From Bacteroidales bacterium (GTDB lineage: Bacteria; Bacteroidota; Bacteroidia; Bacteroidales; Prolixibacteraceae), in contig JAITWJ010000091.1 of the NCBI GenBank assembly GCA_031285325.1, positions 1 to 50,285 on the forward strand: a stretch of 50,285 bases of DNA. Direction: 5' to 3'. The notes under the pieces were generated by a model. It was not told where the DNA came from. It saw only the letters and a program-made list of their open reading frames with translations, and did no database searches. Shown here one piece after another: positions 36,106 through 44,121 of this stretch (the first letter of the stretch is position 1; each line of letters begins with the position of its first letter). The position numbers and the translations under genes are program-made.

Positions 36106-36125
36106 TTTAGAAACTATTTTGAATT
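36106..36125 (-). repeat. Inverted 19-mer, left boundary of the recG-mtaB spacer block
   Basis: TTAGAAACTATTTTGAATT matches in 17 of 19 positions the reverse complement of the right-hand copy at 36821-36840. The pair encloses about 735 bp. Confidence 0.65.
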
Positions 36126-36420
36126 GATAAGTTTTTTTTGAACTCTTCCTTGAAATACTTCGCGGTGGTTTCTCAACTCTGCGAAAGCAATTTCGCCCTC
36201 GTTGGCGTAATTGCCCGTTTCGTAATTGCGAACTGCAAGCTTGCGAAGCAGGAAACAATCCATAGCAATTATATGACGAAATGCATGTCCGCCGTTTGGC
36301 CGTTACACGGGCTATGCAAGTCGCAAATCGTGCTTCACGGTGCGCCCAACGGTTGCCTTGAACATTCCCGCAGGCTAAATTTGGGTATATTTCGTCTGTT
36401 CCATGCCTGCAAAGGCAGTT
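36126..36420. other. Spacer without a gene; shared module and C/G-rich text
   Basis: No convincing gene lies here. GGCGTAATTGCCCGTTTCGT at 36204-36223 is the reverse complement of 15124-15143. The segment 36270-36400 has coding-like composition on both strands but no recognised domain and looks like a non-coding repeat of a type found between Bacteroidota genes. Confidence 0.5.
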
Positions 36421-36422
36421 TA

Positions 36423-36650
36423 TTGTACCGAACAGCGTCATTCGGTACAATATTTTTTTATTATTATACTGAATGGATCGATTTGATATAATATTTTTTC
36501 AGGATTATACCGAATGATGTGATTTGGTACAATATATTTTTATTATTATACCGAACGGCGCCATCCGGTATAAGCCCAAGCTGGGGCGGAGTCAAATCGC
36601 GCTATTTGGTGCCTGCCCGACTTGGGGCGGGAGCGAATGACGCCTTTTGC
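36423..36650. repeat. Array of six hairpins with an exact 41-bp period
   Basis: Unit 1 is a perfect palindrome TTGTACCGAA-CAGCGTCA-TTCGGTACAA (36423-36450). Similar inverted repeats follow with centres at 36477.5, 36518.5, 36559.5, 36600.5 and 36641.5, always 41.0 bp apart. Stems change in step: unit 4 pairs ATACCG with CGGTAT, unit 5 CAAAT with ATTTG. The first three linkers are AT-rich, the last two GC-rich (CCCAAGCTGGGGCGG and CCCGACTTGGGGCGGG). Confidence 0.85.
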
Positions 36651-36655
36651 CCGTG

Positions 36656-36752
36656 CCGTCATTGCAATGAACCGCGAGGAACAAAGCGGGAAGCAATACA
36701 GCGTTACCGTGTTGCTTTGGATTGCTTCGGGCGTTGCCCTCGCAACGACAGG
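36656..36752. repeat. Imperfect long inverted repeat with GCGAGG/ATTGCTTC arms
   Basis: The left part GTCATTGC ... GCGAGGAAC ... GGAAGCAATAC pairs with the right part GGATTGCTTCG ... CCCTCGCAACGAC. This is the form of a widespread class of bacterial intergenic palindromes. It directly follows the 41-bp array. Confidence 0.6.
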
Positions 36753-36768
36753 CATCCTCCCTCTTAAT

Positions 36769-36804
36769 ATTAACTGTCAACTGTCCATTGTCAATTATCA
36801 ATTG
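36769..36804. repeat. TGTCAA-type dispersed repeat
   Basis: AATATTAACTGTCAACTGTC followed by CATTGTCAATTATCAATTG belongs to the family seen at 5681 and 15091. Confidence 0.6.
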
Positions 36805-36820
36805 TTTTTCCCTGTTTCTT

Positions 36821-36840
36821 GAAATTCAAAACAGTTTCTC
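36821..36840 (+). repeat. 19-mer, right boundary of the recG-mtaB spacer block
   Basis: AAATTCAAAACAGTTTCTC, inverted relative to 36106-36125 and same sense as the ends of the modules at 15408-15479 and 29744-29850. Confidence 0.65.
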
Positions 36841-36890
36841 AGTGTTTTTTATTTAAGATTTGTTGAAATAAGTGGTGCATAAGCCAAAAA

Positions 36891-38198
36891 TTAATCCGTA
36901 ATTTCGGCCGATACATTGCCATTAGGTTGAATTGATCTTAACTTCACTTTTATTAACTGGTTGATAAAAGCTTTACAGTACGGGATTTCTACTTTTATAT
37001 AATTTTCAGTGAAACCGGACATGTTTCCTTCTTTATTCTTCTGGTCCTCGAAAAGAACAATTTGTTCTGTATTCAGATATTTTTCGTAAAAGGCATTCAG
37101 TTTTTTTTCTGAAAGGTTAATGTACATTTGTGTACGGCGTTTTCTGTCCTCCATATCAACTTTTAACGGAATTTTCAGCGCCTGTGTCCCACTTCTTTCA
37201 GAATAGGTAAAAGCATGCAGTTGAGAAATTTCAAGGTTGTTTATAAAATCGTATGATTTCCGGAAAAATTCCTCTGTTTCACCGTTTGTTCCTGAAATTA
37301 CATCAACACCAATAAACGCGTGCGGTATAATTTCACGAATATACTGAACGCGTTTGGCAAATAAACCGGTAGAATATTTCCGTTTCATGAGTGAAAGAAC
37401 TTCGTCTGATCCGGATTGCAACGGAATATGAAAATGAGGCATTATTACTTTTGAATCGGCAACCAGTTTAATTATATCATCTTTAACAAGATTGGGTTCT
37501 ATGGAACCAAGACGCAGGCGTTGCAGTCCCTCTACATTTTCAAGTATTTTAAGCAAATCAATAAAATTTTCATTTGTAGATTTGCCATAATCACCAATAT
37601 TAACGCCGGTAAGAATTATTTCACGGAAACCTTTTTGGATGGCTTTCCGCGCTTCCGAAACCGTATTTTCAATTGTGTCGTTCCGGCTTCGGCCTCGAGC
37701 AAATGGGATTGTGCAAAAAGTACAGTAATAATCGCAACCATCCTGTATTTTAAGAAAACTACGGGTACGATCACCCCACGAAAATGCCTTGTGGTAATCT
37801 TTTATATTTGCCAAATGAGTGGTCTTTATTTCGGCTGTATCTTTTTTCTCAATTTTTCCAATATATGACAGAATATTAAATTTTTCCTGAGTGCCCAAAA
37901 CAAGATCAACACCTTCAATATGTCCTATTTCGTTAGGTTTTAATTGAGAATAACAACCAACCACAATTACCATAGCTTCAGGATTATTTTTTATTGCCCT
38001 GCGGATAATATTACGGCTTTCTTTGTCGCCCTGGTTGGTTACAGAACAAGTATTAATTACATATACATCTGCTTTTTCCTTAAAATCAACTCTTTCGAAA
38101 CCCACTTCGGTAAAACTTCCAGCTATTGTTGAAGTTTCAGCGAAATTGATTTTACATCCCAATGTACAAAAAGCAACCTTTTTCCCTTTATAATCCAT
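36891..38198 (-). CDS. mtaB: tRNA t6A37 methylthiotransferase MtaB
   Basis: MtaB adds a methylthio group to t6A37 in ANN-decoding tRNAs. The N-terminal UPF0004 domain binds one [4Fe-4S] cluster through Cys11 or Cys15 (FCTLGCKIN), NTCSVTN and VVGCYSQL. The radical-SAM cluster motif is GCDYYCTFCTIPFARGRSRN, where CxxxCxxC is intact. HIPLQSGSDEVL and DVISGTNGETEEFF are typical. The C-terminus carries a TRAM-like beta domain. At 435 residues it fits MtaB; MiaB and RimO differ in the N-terminal TLGC/NTC context. It is monocistronic. Confidence 0.92.
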   Translation of the reverse strand: MDYKGKKVAFCTLGCKINFAETSTIAGSFTEVGFERVDFKEKADVYVINTCSVTNQGDKESRNIIRRAIKNNPEAMVIVVGCYSQLKPNEIGHIEGVDLVLGTQEKFNILSYIGKIEKKDTAEIKTTHLANIKDYHKAFSWGDRTRSFLKIQDGCDYYCTFCTIPFARGRSRNDTIENTVSEARKAIQKGFREIILTGVNIGDYGKSTNENFIDLLKILENVEGLQRLRLGSIEPNLVKDDIIKLVADSKVIMPHFHIPLQSGSDEVLSLMKRKYSTGLFAKRVQYIREIIPHAFIGVDVISGTNGETEEFFRKSYDFINNLEISQLHAFTYSERSGTQALKIPLKVDMEDRKRRTQMYINLSEKKLNAFYEKYLNTEQIVLFEDQKNKEGNMSGFTENYIKVEIPYCKAFINQLIKVKLRSIQPNGNVSAEITD

Positions 38199-38505
38199 AT
38201 CTAATATTAAGGGATTCTAATGGTGAAAATAAATTTAAAAAATAAAAAAGTAAATCAAAAACTTATGACAGTTCAACTGTTACGATTTTCCCTATAGGGA
38301 GATAGGCTTTCTACGAATTAACATCAACCATTCTCACATAAAACAACTAACAACAAAAAAACACGAATACCAACACTTCTTAAATTATCCTAATTCATTC
38401 TCTTCTGTTTCTCATACGACAAATTAAATCGGTACGATTCTTAAACAGAAATCGTTATGAATGTATATAAAATAAGATGTTATTCTGAATTTCTGATTAC
38501 TTCAA
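38199..38505. other. Spacer without a recognised gene
   Basis: AT-rich. Two small palindromes are seen: ACAGTT-C-AACTGT (38268-38280) and TCCCTATAGGGA (38289-38300). No terminator or repeat family from elsewhere in the window was found. Confidence 0.5.
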
Positions 38506-38727
38506 TCAATATTCATCTTCATCAAAAAAGAAATCATCCTTACTTGGATAGTCTGGCCAGATATCTTCAATACTTTCATACATATCGCCTTCATCTTCAA
38601 TCTCTTGAAGATTTTCAATAACTTCAAGCGGAGCACCGGAACGAATAGCATAATCAATTAATTCGTCTTTTGTCGCCGGCCACGGAGCATCCTCTAATTT
38701 TGACGCCAGTTCAAGAGTCCAATACAT
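38506..38727 (-). CDS. Small acidic DUF2795-like conserved protein
   Basis: This 73-residue acidic protein starts MYWTLELASKLEDAPWPATK and continues DELIDYAIRSGAPLEVIENL, a block I recognise as strongly conserved among Bacteroidota. The C-terminus is very acidic (FFFDEDEY). It resembles the DUF2795 helical fold. Function is unknown. It has its own promoter-like TATATTCG upstream and no close partner gene; mtaB follows 307 nt later on the same strand. Confidence 0.85.
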   Translation of the reverse strand: MYWTLELASKLEDAPWPATKDELIDYAIRSGAPLEVIENLQEIEDEGDMYESIEDIWPDYPSKDDFFFDEDEY

Positions 38728-39379
38728 TTGCTAAATTTTTTGCGGTTAAACTTATTTTAAATGTGTTGCGAATATAATAAAAAAAGATTCTAAAAAAAGA
38801 AAATAATCATTTGCAAATTTTATAATTTGTTTTGAATTTATTGTGAACATGATTTGGCAAAATGTAATTTGTAATATTACCTCTACCTACTCTGTTTTAT
38901 ATTTACAAGCGGCAGCCTGTTTATGTAATCGATCATAACTTATGTATTTATAACAATAAAGATACGGAAATACAAAATCAATTATCTGATATTAAACACA
39001 TAATGATTCAAAACAGATCCCGAATACAATGGAAGAAAATACAATGTAATGATTGGGATAAAAAAAAACCGCATTGACTTCATTTGTGTAAAACCCCCGA
39101 TTTACAGGATTTGAGTGCCCGACCGATCAAACTTCCATCGACCCATAAAAGGCTCATCTCTAAAAAAGAGACTACAAGGCCTGTTTTAACGACCATAAAG
39201 AGCAATCTCAGTTTGAAATTTTTGTTGAGTTTACCAACTGATTAATCAATGCGGAAATATTGTTTCTCTTTAAGTAATCATATTTATATTCAGTAAACAT
39301 AGGAAGAAATTTTTACCGATCCAAATGTTTTGTATAATTTATTTCAATGCATTATGTTAATTAATTGTTTATCAAAAAT
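38728..39379. other. 652-bp spacer, nothing recognised
   Basis: Both strands were read without finding a gene, RNA or tandem repeat. The only link to other spacers is TATTCAGTAAA at 39287-39297, the reverse complement of the TTTACTGAATA block at 15408 and 29744. GATTTACAGGATTTGAG near 39100 resembles a common Bacteroidota intergenic motif. It may be decayed sequence. Confidence 0.5.
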
Positions 39380-40033
39380 TTATTTAACAGGTTTTTTTAC
39401 ATTAACAATACAATTTGCCATAATACTAAAACTGTTAGGTCCCTCATTGAAAAGCAAATCAAGAATACTGAGATTCGGAATAAAACCTGTTTTTTCAGAA
39501 AAAACCTGTGTGTATTTTTCGTTTTGAAACTGGTGGTTAATCAATTTGTTTTTGGGAGAAATTACTTCTCTGAAATTTTCAAAATCTTCAGAATTTTTTT
39601 CAAAATCACTCGTCAAAATAGTATTATTTTCAATCTCAAGTAATTCACAAATTGTATCATGAATTTTAAGGTTATAGTCAAGTAAAAATTTTTCTTTAAC
39701 TTCAAAAAGAGGAAAAATATCATCTTTAAAATAATCTAAATATGGCGATGAGCCATATGCCGAAAATATAGTACGCCAGTGGTTTCGCTGCCAATCAACA
39801 TCGTACGAAATTCTCAGATCTTTGATGAGTATTTTCGGTTTACGGCTTTTTACAACCGGAACAATAAGAGAAATAATGCCGTTTGCGCCCAGTATCTCGC
39901 AACGATTACGGAAAGTTTGTTTTGTGTAGTTTTCGAACTGCTCAATGTAAATATTAACCGACTTTATAGTCAATGCATAAAATGGGATGGGCGCGAAATA
40001 AGCCGTGCTGAGCAAAACAGAGGAAGATGGCAT
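39380..40033 (-). CDS. WbqC family protein
   Basis: This 217-residue protein matches the WbqC family: the N-terminal LLSTAYFAPIPFYALTIKS, the core IEQFENYTKQTFRNRCEILG, and VDWQRNHWRTIFSAYGSSPY with YLDYF. Family members are linked to surface polysaccharide loci and are thought to help modify sugars, but their reaction is not settled. It follows nspC by 21 nt on the same strand and is probably co-transcribed. No glycosyltransferases are near. Confidence 0.9.
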   Translation of the reverse strand: MPSSSVLLSTAYFAPIPFYALTIKSVNIYIEQFENYTKQTFRNRCEILGANGIISLIVPVVKSRKPKILIKDLRISYDVDWQRNHWRTIFSAYGSSPYLDYFKDDIFPLFEVKEKFLLDYNLKIHDTICELLEIENNTILTSDFEKNSEDFENFREVISPKNKLINHQFQNEKYTQVFSEKTGFIPNLSILDLLFNEGPNSFSIMANCIVNVKKPVK

Positions 40034-40054
40034 TTTGCAGTTTTTATATAAAAG

Positions 40055-41191
40055 TCAAGACAATCGATTTTTAAAATCATCGTATCCGAACTGTCTAATT
40101 ATTTTTAACTGTTTATCCTCTGTCCAAATGGCTATTGCCGGATGATTTACCCCATTAAACATAGTTGTTTTCACCATTGTATAATGAATCATGTCCATAA
40201 AAATAACCTGTTCGCCGATTTGTAGTTCATGGCCAAAGTCGTAGGATTCAAGAAAATCGCCGGCTAAACAGCTAATTCCACCGATACGGTATAGATATTT
40301 GCTGTTTTTGTCAGGTTCTTTTGCCCCGATTATTTTTGGCCTGTAAGGCATCTCGAGTGTGTCGGGCATGTGGGCTGTAAACGAAACATCGAGGATTGCA
40401 GTTTTTATACCTTTGTTTTCTACCAAATCAAGTACTTTAGAAACCAGCACACCGGTTTCCCATGCAACGGCGCTTCCCGGCTCAAGAATTACATCTACGC
40501 TGTATTTATTTTTAAAATCACGGAGCAGTTTAATCAAATGATTGTGGTTGTAGCCTCTGCGGGTTATAAGATGGCCTCCGCCCATATTTACCCATTTTAC
40601 ACAGTGTAAATATTTGCCGAACCTGGCTTCTAAGCTTTTTAAAACGTTTTCAAGACTGTATGAGTCCGACTCGCACAGTACATGAAAATGAATGCCTTCA
40701 ATGCCTTCGGGAAGTTCTTCGGGAAACTCCTCTATTCCCACTCCCAAACGAGATCCTGCAAGGCTTGGATTATAAAGATCTGTTGACACATCAGAATATT
40801 CAGGATTAACTCTAATTCCACATGAAATATGATGGCCGGCCTTTTTTGTTTCAGGGTAAAATTTATGAAACTGGTTAAATGAATTGAAAACAATATGACT
40901 TGAATATGATTTTAATTCATCAAATTCGTTTTCAAAATAAACAGGTGCATAAACATGTGCACGGGTTTTCATCTCTTCTGCACAAAGCCGTGCTTCGAAA
41001 AGCGAGCTGGCTGCCGCACCGCTTAAATATTGCCTTACAAGCGGGAAAGTACTCCACATGGCAAAGCCTTTAAATGCCATGATAATTTCTATTTCTCCTT
41101 CGTTCCGAATCCGGTTTATCAATTCCAGGTTATGGCGGAGCAACTCCTCATCGAGTACGAATGCTGGCGACGGTATTTTTGAAAAATCCAC
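40055..41191 (-). CDS. nspC: Carboxynorspermidine decarboxylase
   Basis: NspC is a fold-type III PLP enzyme that decarboxylates carboxynorspermidine or carboxyspermidine, the final step of the aspartate-semialdehyde route to spermidine-type polyamines in Bacteroidota. Lys41 in IIMAFKGFAMWSTFP is the expected Schiff-base residue. NMGGGHLITRRGYN, VILEPGSAVAW, LDVSFTAHMPDTLEMPYRP and GGISCLAGD with the active-site Cys are all present. At 378 residues it is complete. The partner dehydrogenase is not in the window. It leads a two-gene run with wbqC-like. Confidence 0.93.
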   Translation of the reverse strand: MDFSKIPSPAFVLDEELLRHNLELINRIRNEGEIEIIMAFKGFAMWSTFPLVRQYLSGAAASSLFEARLCAEEMKTRAHVYAPVYFENEFDELKSYSSHIVFNSFNQFHKFYPETKKAGHHISCGIRVNPEYSDVSTDLYNPSLAGSRLGVGIEEFPEELPEGIEGIHFHVLCESDSYSLENVLKSLEARFGKYLHCVKWVNMGGGHLITRRGYNHNHLIKLLRDFKNKYSVDVILEPGSAVAWETGVLVSKVLDLVENKGIKTAILDVSFTAHMPDTLEMPYRPKIIGAKEPDKNSKYLYRIGGISCLAGDFLESYDFGHELQIGEQVIFMDMIHYTMVKTTMFNGVNHPAIAIWTEDKQLKIIRQFGYDDFKNRLS

Positions 41192-41235
41192 TTTATGCGT
41201 TTATTGAATTAAAATAATTTTATACATCGGTTTAT

Positions 41236-41252
41236 TAATTGTCAATTATTAA
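41236..41252. repeat. TGTCAA-type repeat fragment
   Basis: TTAATTGTCAATTATTA overlaps the end of the pseudogene fragment at 41242-41342 and resembles the family at 5681 and 36769. Confidence 0.45.
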
Positions 41253-41342
41253 TGCCGTTCAGTATCAGGTCGCGGAACTCGGTGTAAAACTGGAAATGTT
41301 CGTCGTTGTGGAGGTTGTGCAGGTATTTTTTTTTATTTTCAT
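41242..41342 (-). pseudogene. N-terminal fragment of a DUF6261-like gene
   Basis: Read on the minus strand, the ATG at 41342-41340 starts MKIKKN, then an A-run (plus strand T-run at 41327-41335) puts the rest out of frame. The shifted frame reads YLHNLHNDEHFQFYTEFRDL and then ILNGINN before a stop. The NDEHFQFxTEF block is the N-terminal signature I know from DUF6261 proteins of Bacteroidota, which are about 200-250 residues. Only about 30 residues remain, cut off within a dispersed repeat. A 42-bp repeat array ends 46 bp upstream of the start. Confidence 0.6.
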
Positions 41343-41387
41343 GATGAATGGTATATAAATGTTAATAAACGGCAGGGTAAACAGGCG

Positions 41388-41579
41388 TCCGGAACTCCGG
41401 AAAGTATAACCGAGGGGTCGGCGAGGGTATCCGGAACTCCGGAAAGTATAATCGAGGGGTCGGCGAGGGTGTCCGGAACTCCGGAAAGTATAACCGAGGG
41501 CTCGGGCAGGGTGTCCGGAACTCCGGAAAGCATAACCGAGGGGTCAAACATAGTATCCGGAACTCCGGAAAGGCTCCCA
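41388..41579. repeat. 42-bp tandem repeat array, 4.5 units
   Basis: Units start at 41388, 41430, 41472, 41514 and 41556 (partial). Each begins TCCGGAACTCCGGAAAGTAT and continues with a second 21-bp half containing CCGAGGGGTCGGCGAGGGT. The array is GC-rich. A minus-strand frame across it reads a 14-residue repeat (LSGVPDTLADPSVI) because 42 divides by three; it is probably not a gene. Confidence 0.9.
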
Positions 41580-42221
41580 TAAGGGTGTGCGGTTATGCAG
41601 CCAGTTTTTGACAGTACCGGCCGGCGGCAGAAGGCCAGCAGTATAGACACAGATAAGGTGTTACAGTTCAGCATATATGGTTGTGTTTACGGCATTCAGC
41701 ATAAAAAGCGTTCATGCAATACTGCCAATACTGCAATAATAGCAAACTGTTTTCAATAAACCTGAACTGTGGGGAATAAATTCGGGGAAAAAGCGCTGAT
41801 TTTTTACCCCTGACGGGTGAAAGCTGGCGGGCGGGAAGGTACTGCAGTGGGCAATGCAGGTAGATTTTACTGTCTTCGCAGCCATTGCTGATGCTGAATA
41901 CATGTAATTGAAAATAATTCTTATTCAATATATTTTATTTTCTTAAAAATTATTCCAATGCCTTTTGTTTTTTGATATACTGTTTTTTTTGACTGCGGTG
42001 TGTAACAGATTAACAAAACAGTTTTTACAATGTAAAAATACAAATTAAGGTAATAATAACCGGTAATGTTAATACTACGCCTTTACTCTCTTAATTTGAA
42101 ATGCGGTGCAAAATGCTGTAAAGGCTAAAATTTACTGTAACATAAATAACTGTCATAACTTTTCAACTTTAACTTGTTAGTTATTGCACCGGCAAATAAA
42201 TCAAACCTCTATTATTTTAAT
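41580..42221. other. Spacer without a recognised gene
   Basis: From 41580 to about 41910 the sequence is GC-richer and has open minus-strand frames with no domain. From 41910 to 42221 it is AT-rich. No RNA or terminator was recognised. Confidence 0.45.
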
Positions 42222-42229
42222 TATTTTTG
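42222..42229 (+). promoter_or_regulatory. Putative -7 box of the parE-parC operon
   Basis: TATTTTTG lies 17 nt before the parE ATG. No -33 TTTG was found at the usual distance. Confidence 0.35.
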
Positions 42230-42246
42230 CTCGAAACTGAGGTGAA

Positions 42247-44082
42247 ATGACTCCAGATTACGACGAAGGGACAATTAAAACACTTGACTGGCAGGAACAC
42301 ATCCGGAAACGCCCGGGAATGTACATTGGTAAATTAGGCGACGGTTCGGCGCCTGATGACGGTATTTATGTTTTGATGAAAGAGGCGCTGGATAATTCTA
42401 TTGATGAATTTATGATGGGGTTCGGAAAGAAAATAAACATCAAAATTGACCAGGGAAAAGTTACAGTCCGCGATTTTGGCCGTGGCATCCCGCTTGGGAA
42501 ATTAGTAGATGTGGCCAGTAAAATGAATACAGGAGCAAAATACGATTCCAAGGTTTTTAAAAAATCAGTAGGGCTAAACGGAGTCGGAATAAAGGCTGTT
42601 AATGCATTATCATCATCTTTTAAAATAAAAGCCATAAGAGACGGAATTGCCAAGGAAGTTTTTTTCAGCAGGGGAATTATCTTGAACGAAATTGATTACC
42701 AGGAATTGAAAGAACCCAACGGCACCGAGGTGGTTTTTGAACCAGACACTGCCGTTTTCAGGAAGTATCACTTCGTGAGCGACTATGTGGTTAATATGAT
42801 TAAAAACTACACCTTCCTGAATACCGGATTAACAATAGAATACAACGGCGAACGCTTTTATTCTAAAAACGGACTGCGCGATTTGTTGGAAGAAAACATA
42901 GACCACGAACCTCTTTATCCGATAATACACTTAAAAGGTGATGATATTGAAGTGGCCATTACACACGGCAACCAATATGGCGAAGACTATTATTCGTTTG
43001 TAAACGGACAGCATACCACACAAGGAGGCACCCATTTACAGGCATTTCGCGAAATACTGGTAAAAACCATACGCGATTTTTATAAAAAAGATTTTGACCC
43101 CTCAGACGTGCGGGCTTCAATAGTTGCAGCCATAAGCATAAAAGTTGAAGAACCAGTGTTCGAGTCGCAAACCAAAACTAAACTGGGCTCGAGAGATATT
43201 GGGCCAAACGGCCCTTCGGTACGCACTCATATTGCAAATTTTATACAAAAAGAACTCGATAACTTCCTGCACAAAAACACCGGCGTTGCAGAAATTTTAT
43301 TACATAGAATTATTGAATCGGAACGCGAAAGAAAATCTATTTCAGGAATTAAAAAGTTAGCCAAACAAAGGGCAAAGAAAGTTAGCGTTCACAATAAAAA
43401 ACTGCGCGATTGCCGTGTTCACTTTAACGACAGTAACGACAGGAGTGAAGAATCAAGCATTTTTATTACCGAAGGCGACTCGGCCAGCGGCTCTATTACA
43501 AAGTCGCGCGATGTAAATACCCAGGCCGTGTTCAGTTTAAAAGGGAAACCACTCAATACCTACGGGCTTACAAAAAAAATAGTTTACGAGAATGAAGAAT
43601 TTAACCTTCTGCAAGCCGCTCTTAATATTGAGGAAAACATGGATGGCCTTCGTTATAACAAGGTAATAATTGCCACCGATGCCGATGTTGACGGAATGCA
43701 CATCCGACTGTTACTTATAACTTTCTTTCTTCAGTTTTTTCCCGAACTCATACGTAAAGGGCACGTTTACATTCTTCAAACACCACTTTTCAGAGTTAGA
43801 AACAAACAGAAAACATATTATTGCTATTCAGAAGAAGAAAAAATAAAATCGATAAATGCATTGCGCGGAAAGCCTGAAATTACCCGCTTTAAGGGATTAG
43901 GCGAAATATCTCCGGATGAATTCAAACATTTTATAGGAAAAGACATGCGCCTCGACCCGGTGATGCTAAAAAAACATGAACCTGTTTCGCAAATGCTCGA
44001 ATTTTTCATGGGTAAAAACACATCCGAACGTCAGAATTTTATCATCGACAACTTGTATGTTGAAAAAGATGAAGTAGCATAA
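42247..44082 (+). CDS. parE: Type II topoisomerase subunit B (topoisomerase IV-type ParE)
   Basis: This 611-residue ATPase subunit works with the downstream subunit A to unlink chromosomes. The GHKL ATPase shows [38 protein letters not shown] and [14 protein letters not shown]. The TOPRIM metal site shows [11 protein letters not shown] and [16 protein letters not shown]. The length matches ParE without the long insert of GyrB. Bacteroidota carry gyrase plus this second enzyme, so parE is a better name than gyrB. Confidence 0.92.
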   Translation: MTPDYDEGTIKTLDWQEHIRKRPGMYIGKLGDGSAPDDGIYVLMKEALDNSIDEFMMGFGKKINIKIDQGKVTVRDFGRGIPLGKLVDVASKMNTGAKYDSKVFKKSVGLNGVGIKAVNALSSSFKIKAIRDGIAKEVFFSRGIILNEIDYQELKEPNGTEVVFEPDTAVFRKYHFVSDYVVNMIKNYTFLNTGLTIEYNGERFYSKNGLRDLLEENIDHEPLYPIIHLKGDDIEVAITHGNQYGEDYYSFVNGQHTTQGGTHLQAFREILVKTIRDFYKKDFDPSDVRASIVAAISIKVEEPVFESQTKTKLGSRDIGPNGPSVRTHIANFIQKELDNFLHKNTGVAEILLHRIIESERERKSISGIKKLAKQRAKKVSVHNKKLRDCRVHFNDSNDRSEESSIFITEGDSASGSITKSRDVNTQAVFSLKGKPLNTYGLTKKIVYENEEFNLLQAALNIEENMDGLRYNKVIIATDADVDGMHIRLLLITFFLQFFPELIRKGHVYILQTPLFRVRNKQKTYYCYSEEEKIKSINALRGKPEITRFKGLGEISPDEFKHFIGKDMRLDPVMLKKHEPVSQMLEFFMGKNTSERQNFIIDNLYVEKDEVA

Positions 44083-44121
44083 ATTTATTAACACCAAAAC
44101 GAAGCCATTTAAGTGGGCAAT

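Noticed and set aside
36082-36450. 122-codon minus-strand frame
   Set aside because: It crosses the repeat boundary, shared module and first hairpin unit, and has no domain.
36423-36650. Possible CRISPR array
   Set aside because: The repeated part is a variable palindrome, linkers of units 1-3 resemble each other and those of 4-5 resemble each other, so there are no unique spacers. No cas genes are in the window.
38289-38304. CCCTATAGGGAGA resembles a T7-type promoter core
   Set aside because: Only the core matches, no phage polymerase is present, and the 12-bp palindrome explains most of it.
41339-41674. 111-codon frame with a 14-residue repeat
   Set aside because: It runs across the 42-bp array and its neighbours without a domain; the period being a multiple of three keeps it open. 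A real repeat protein cannot be fully excluded.
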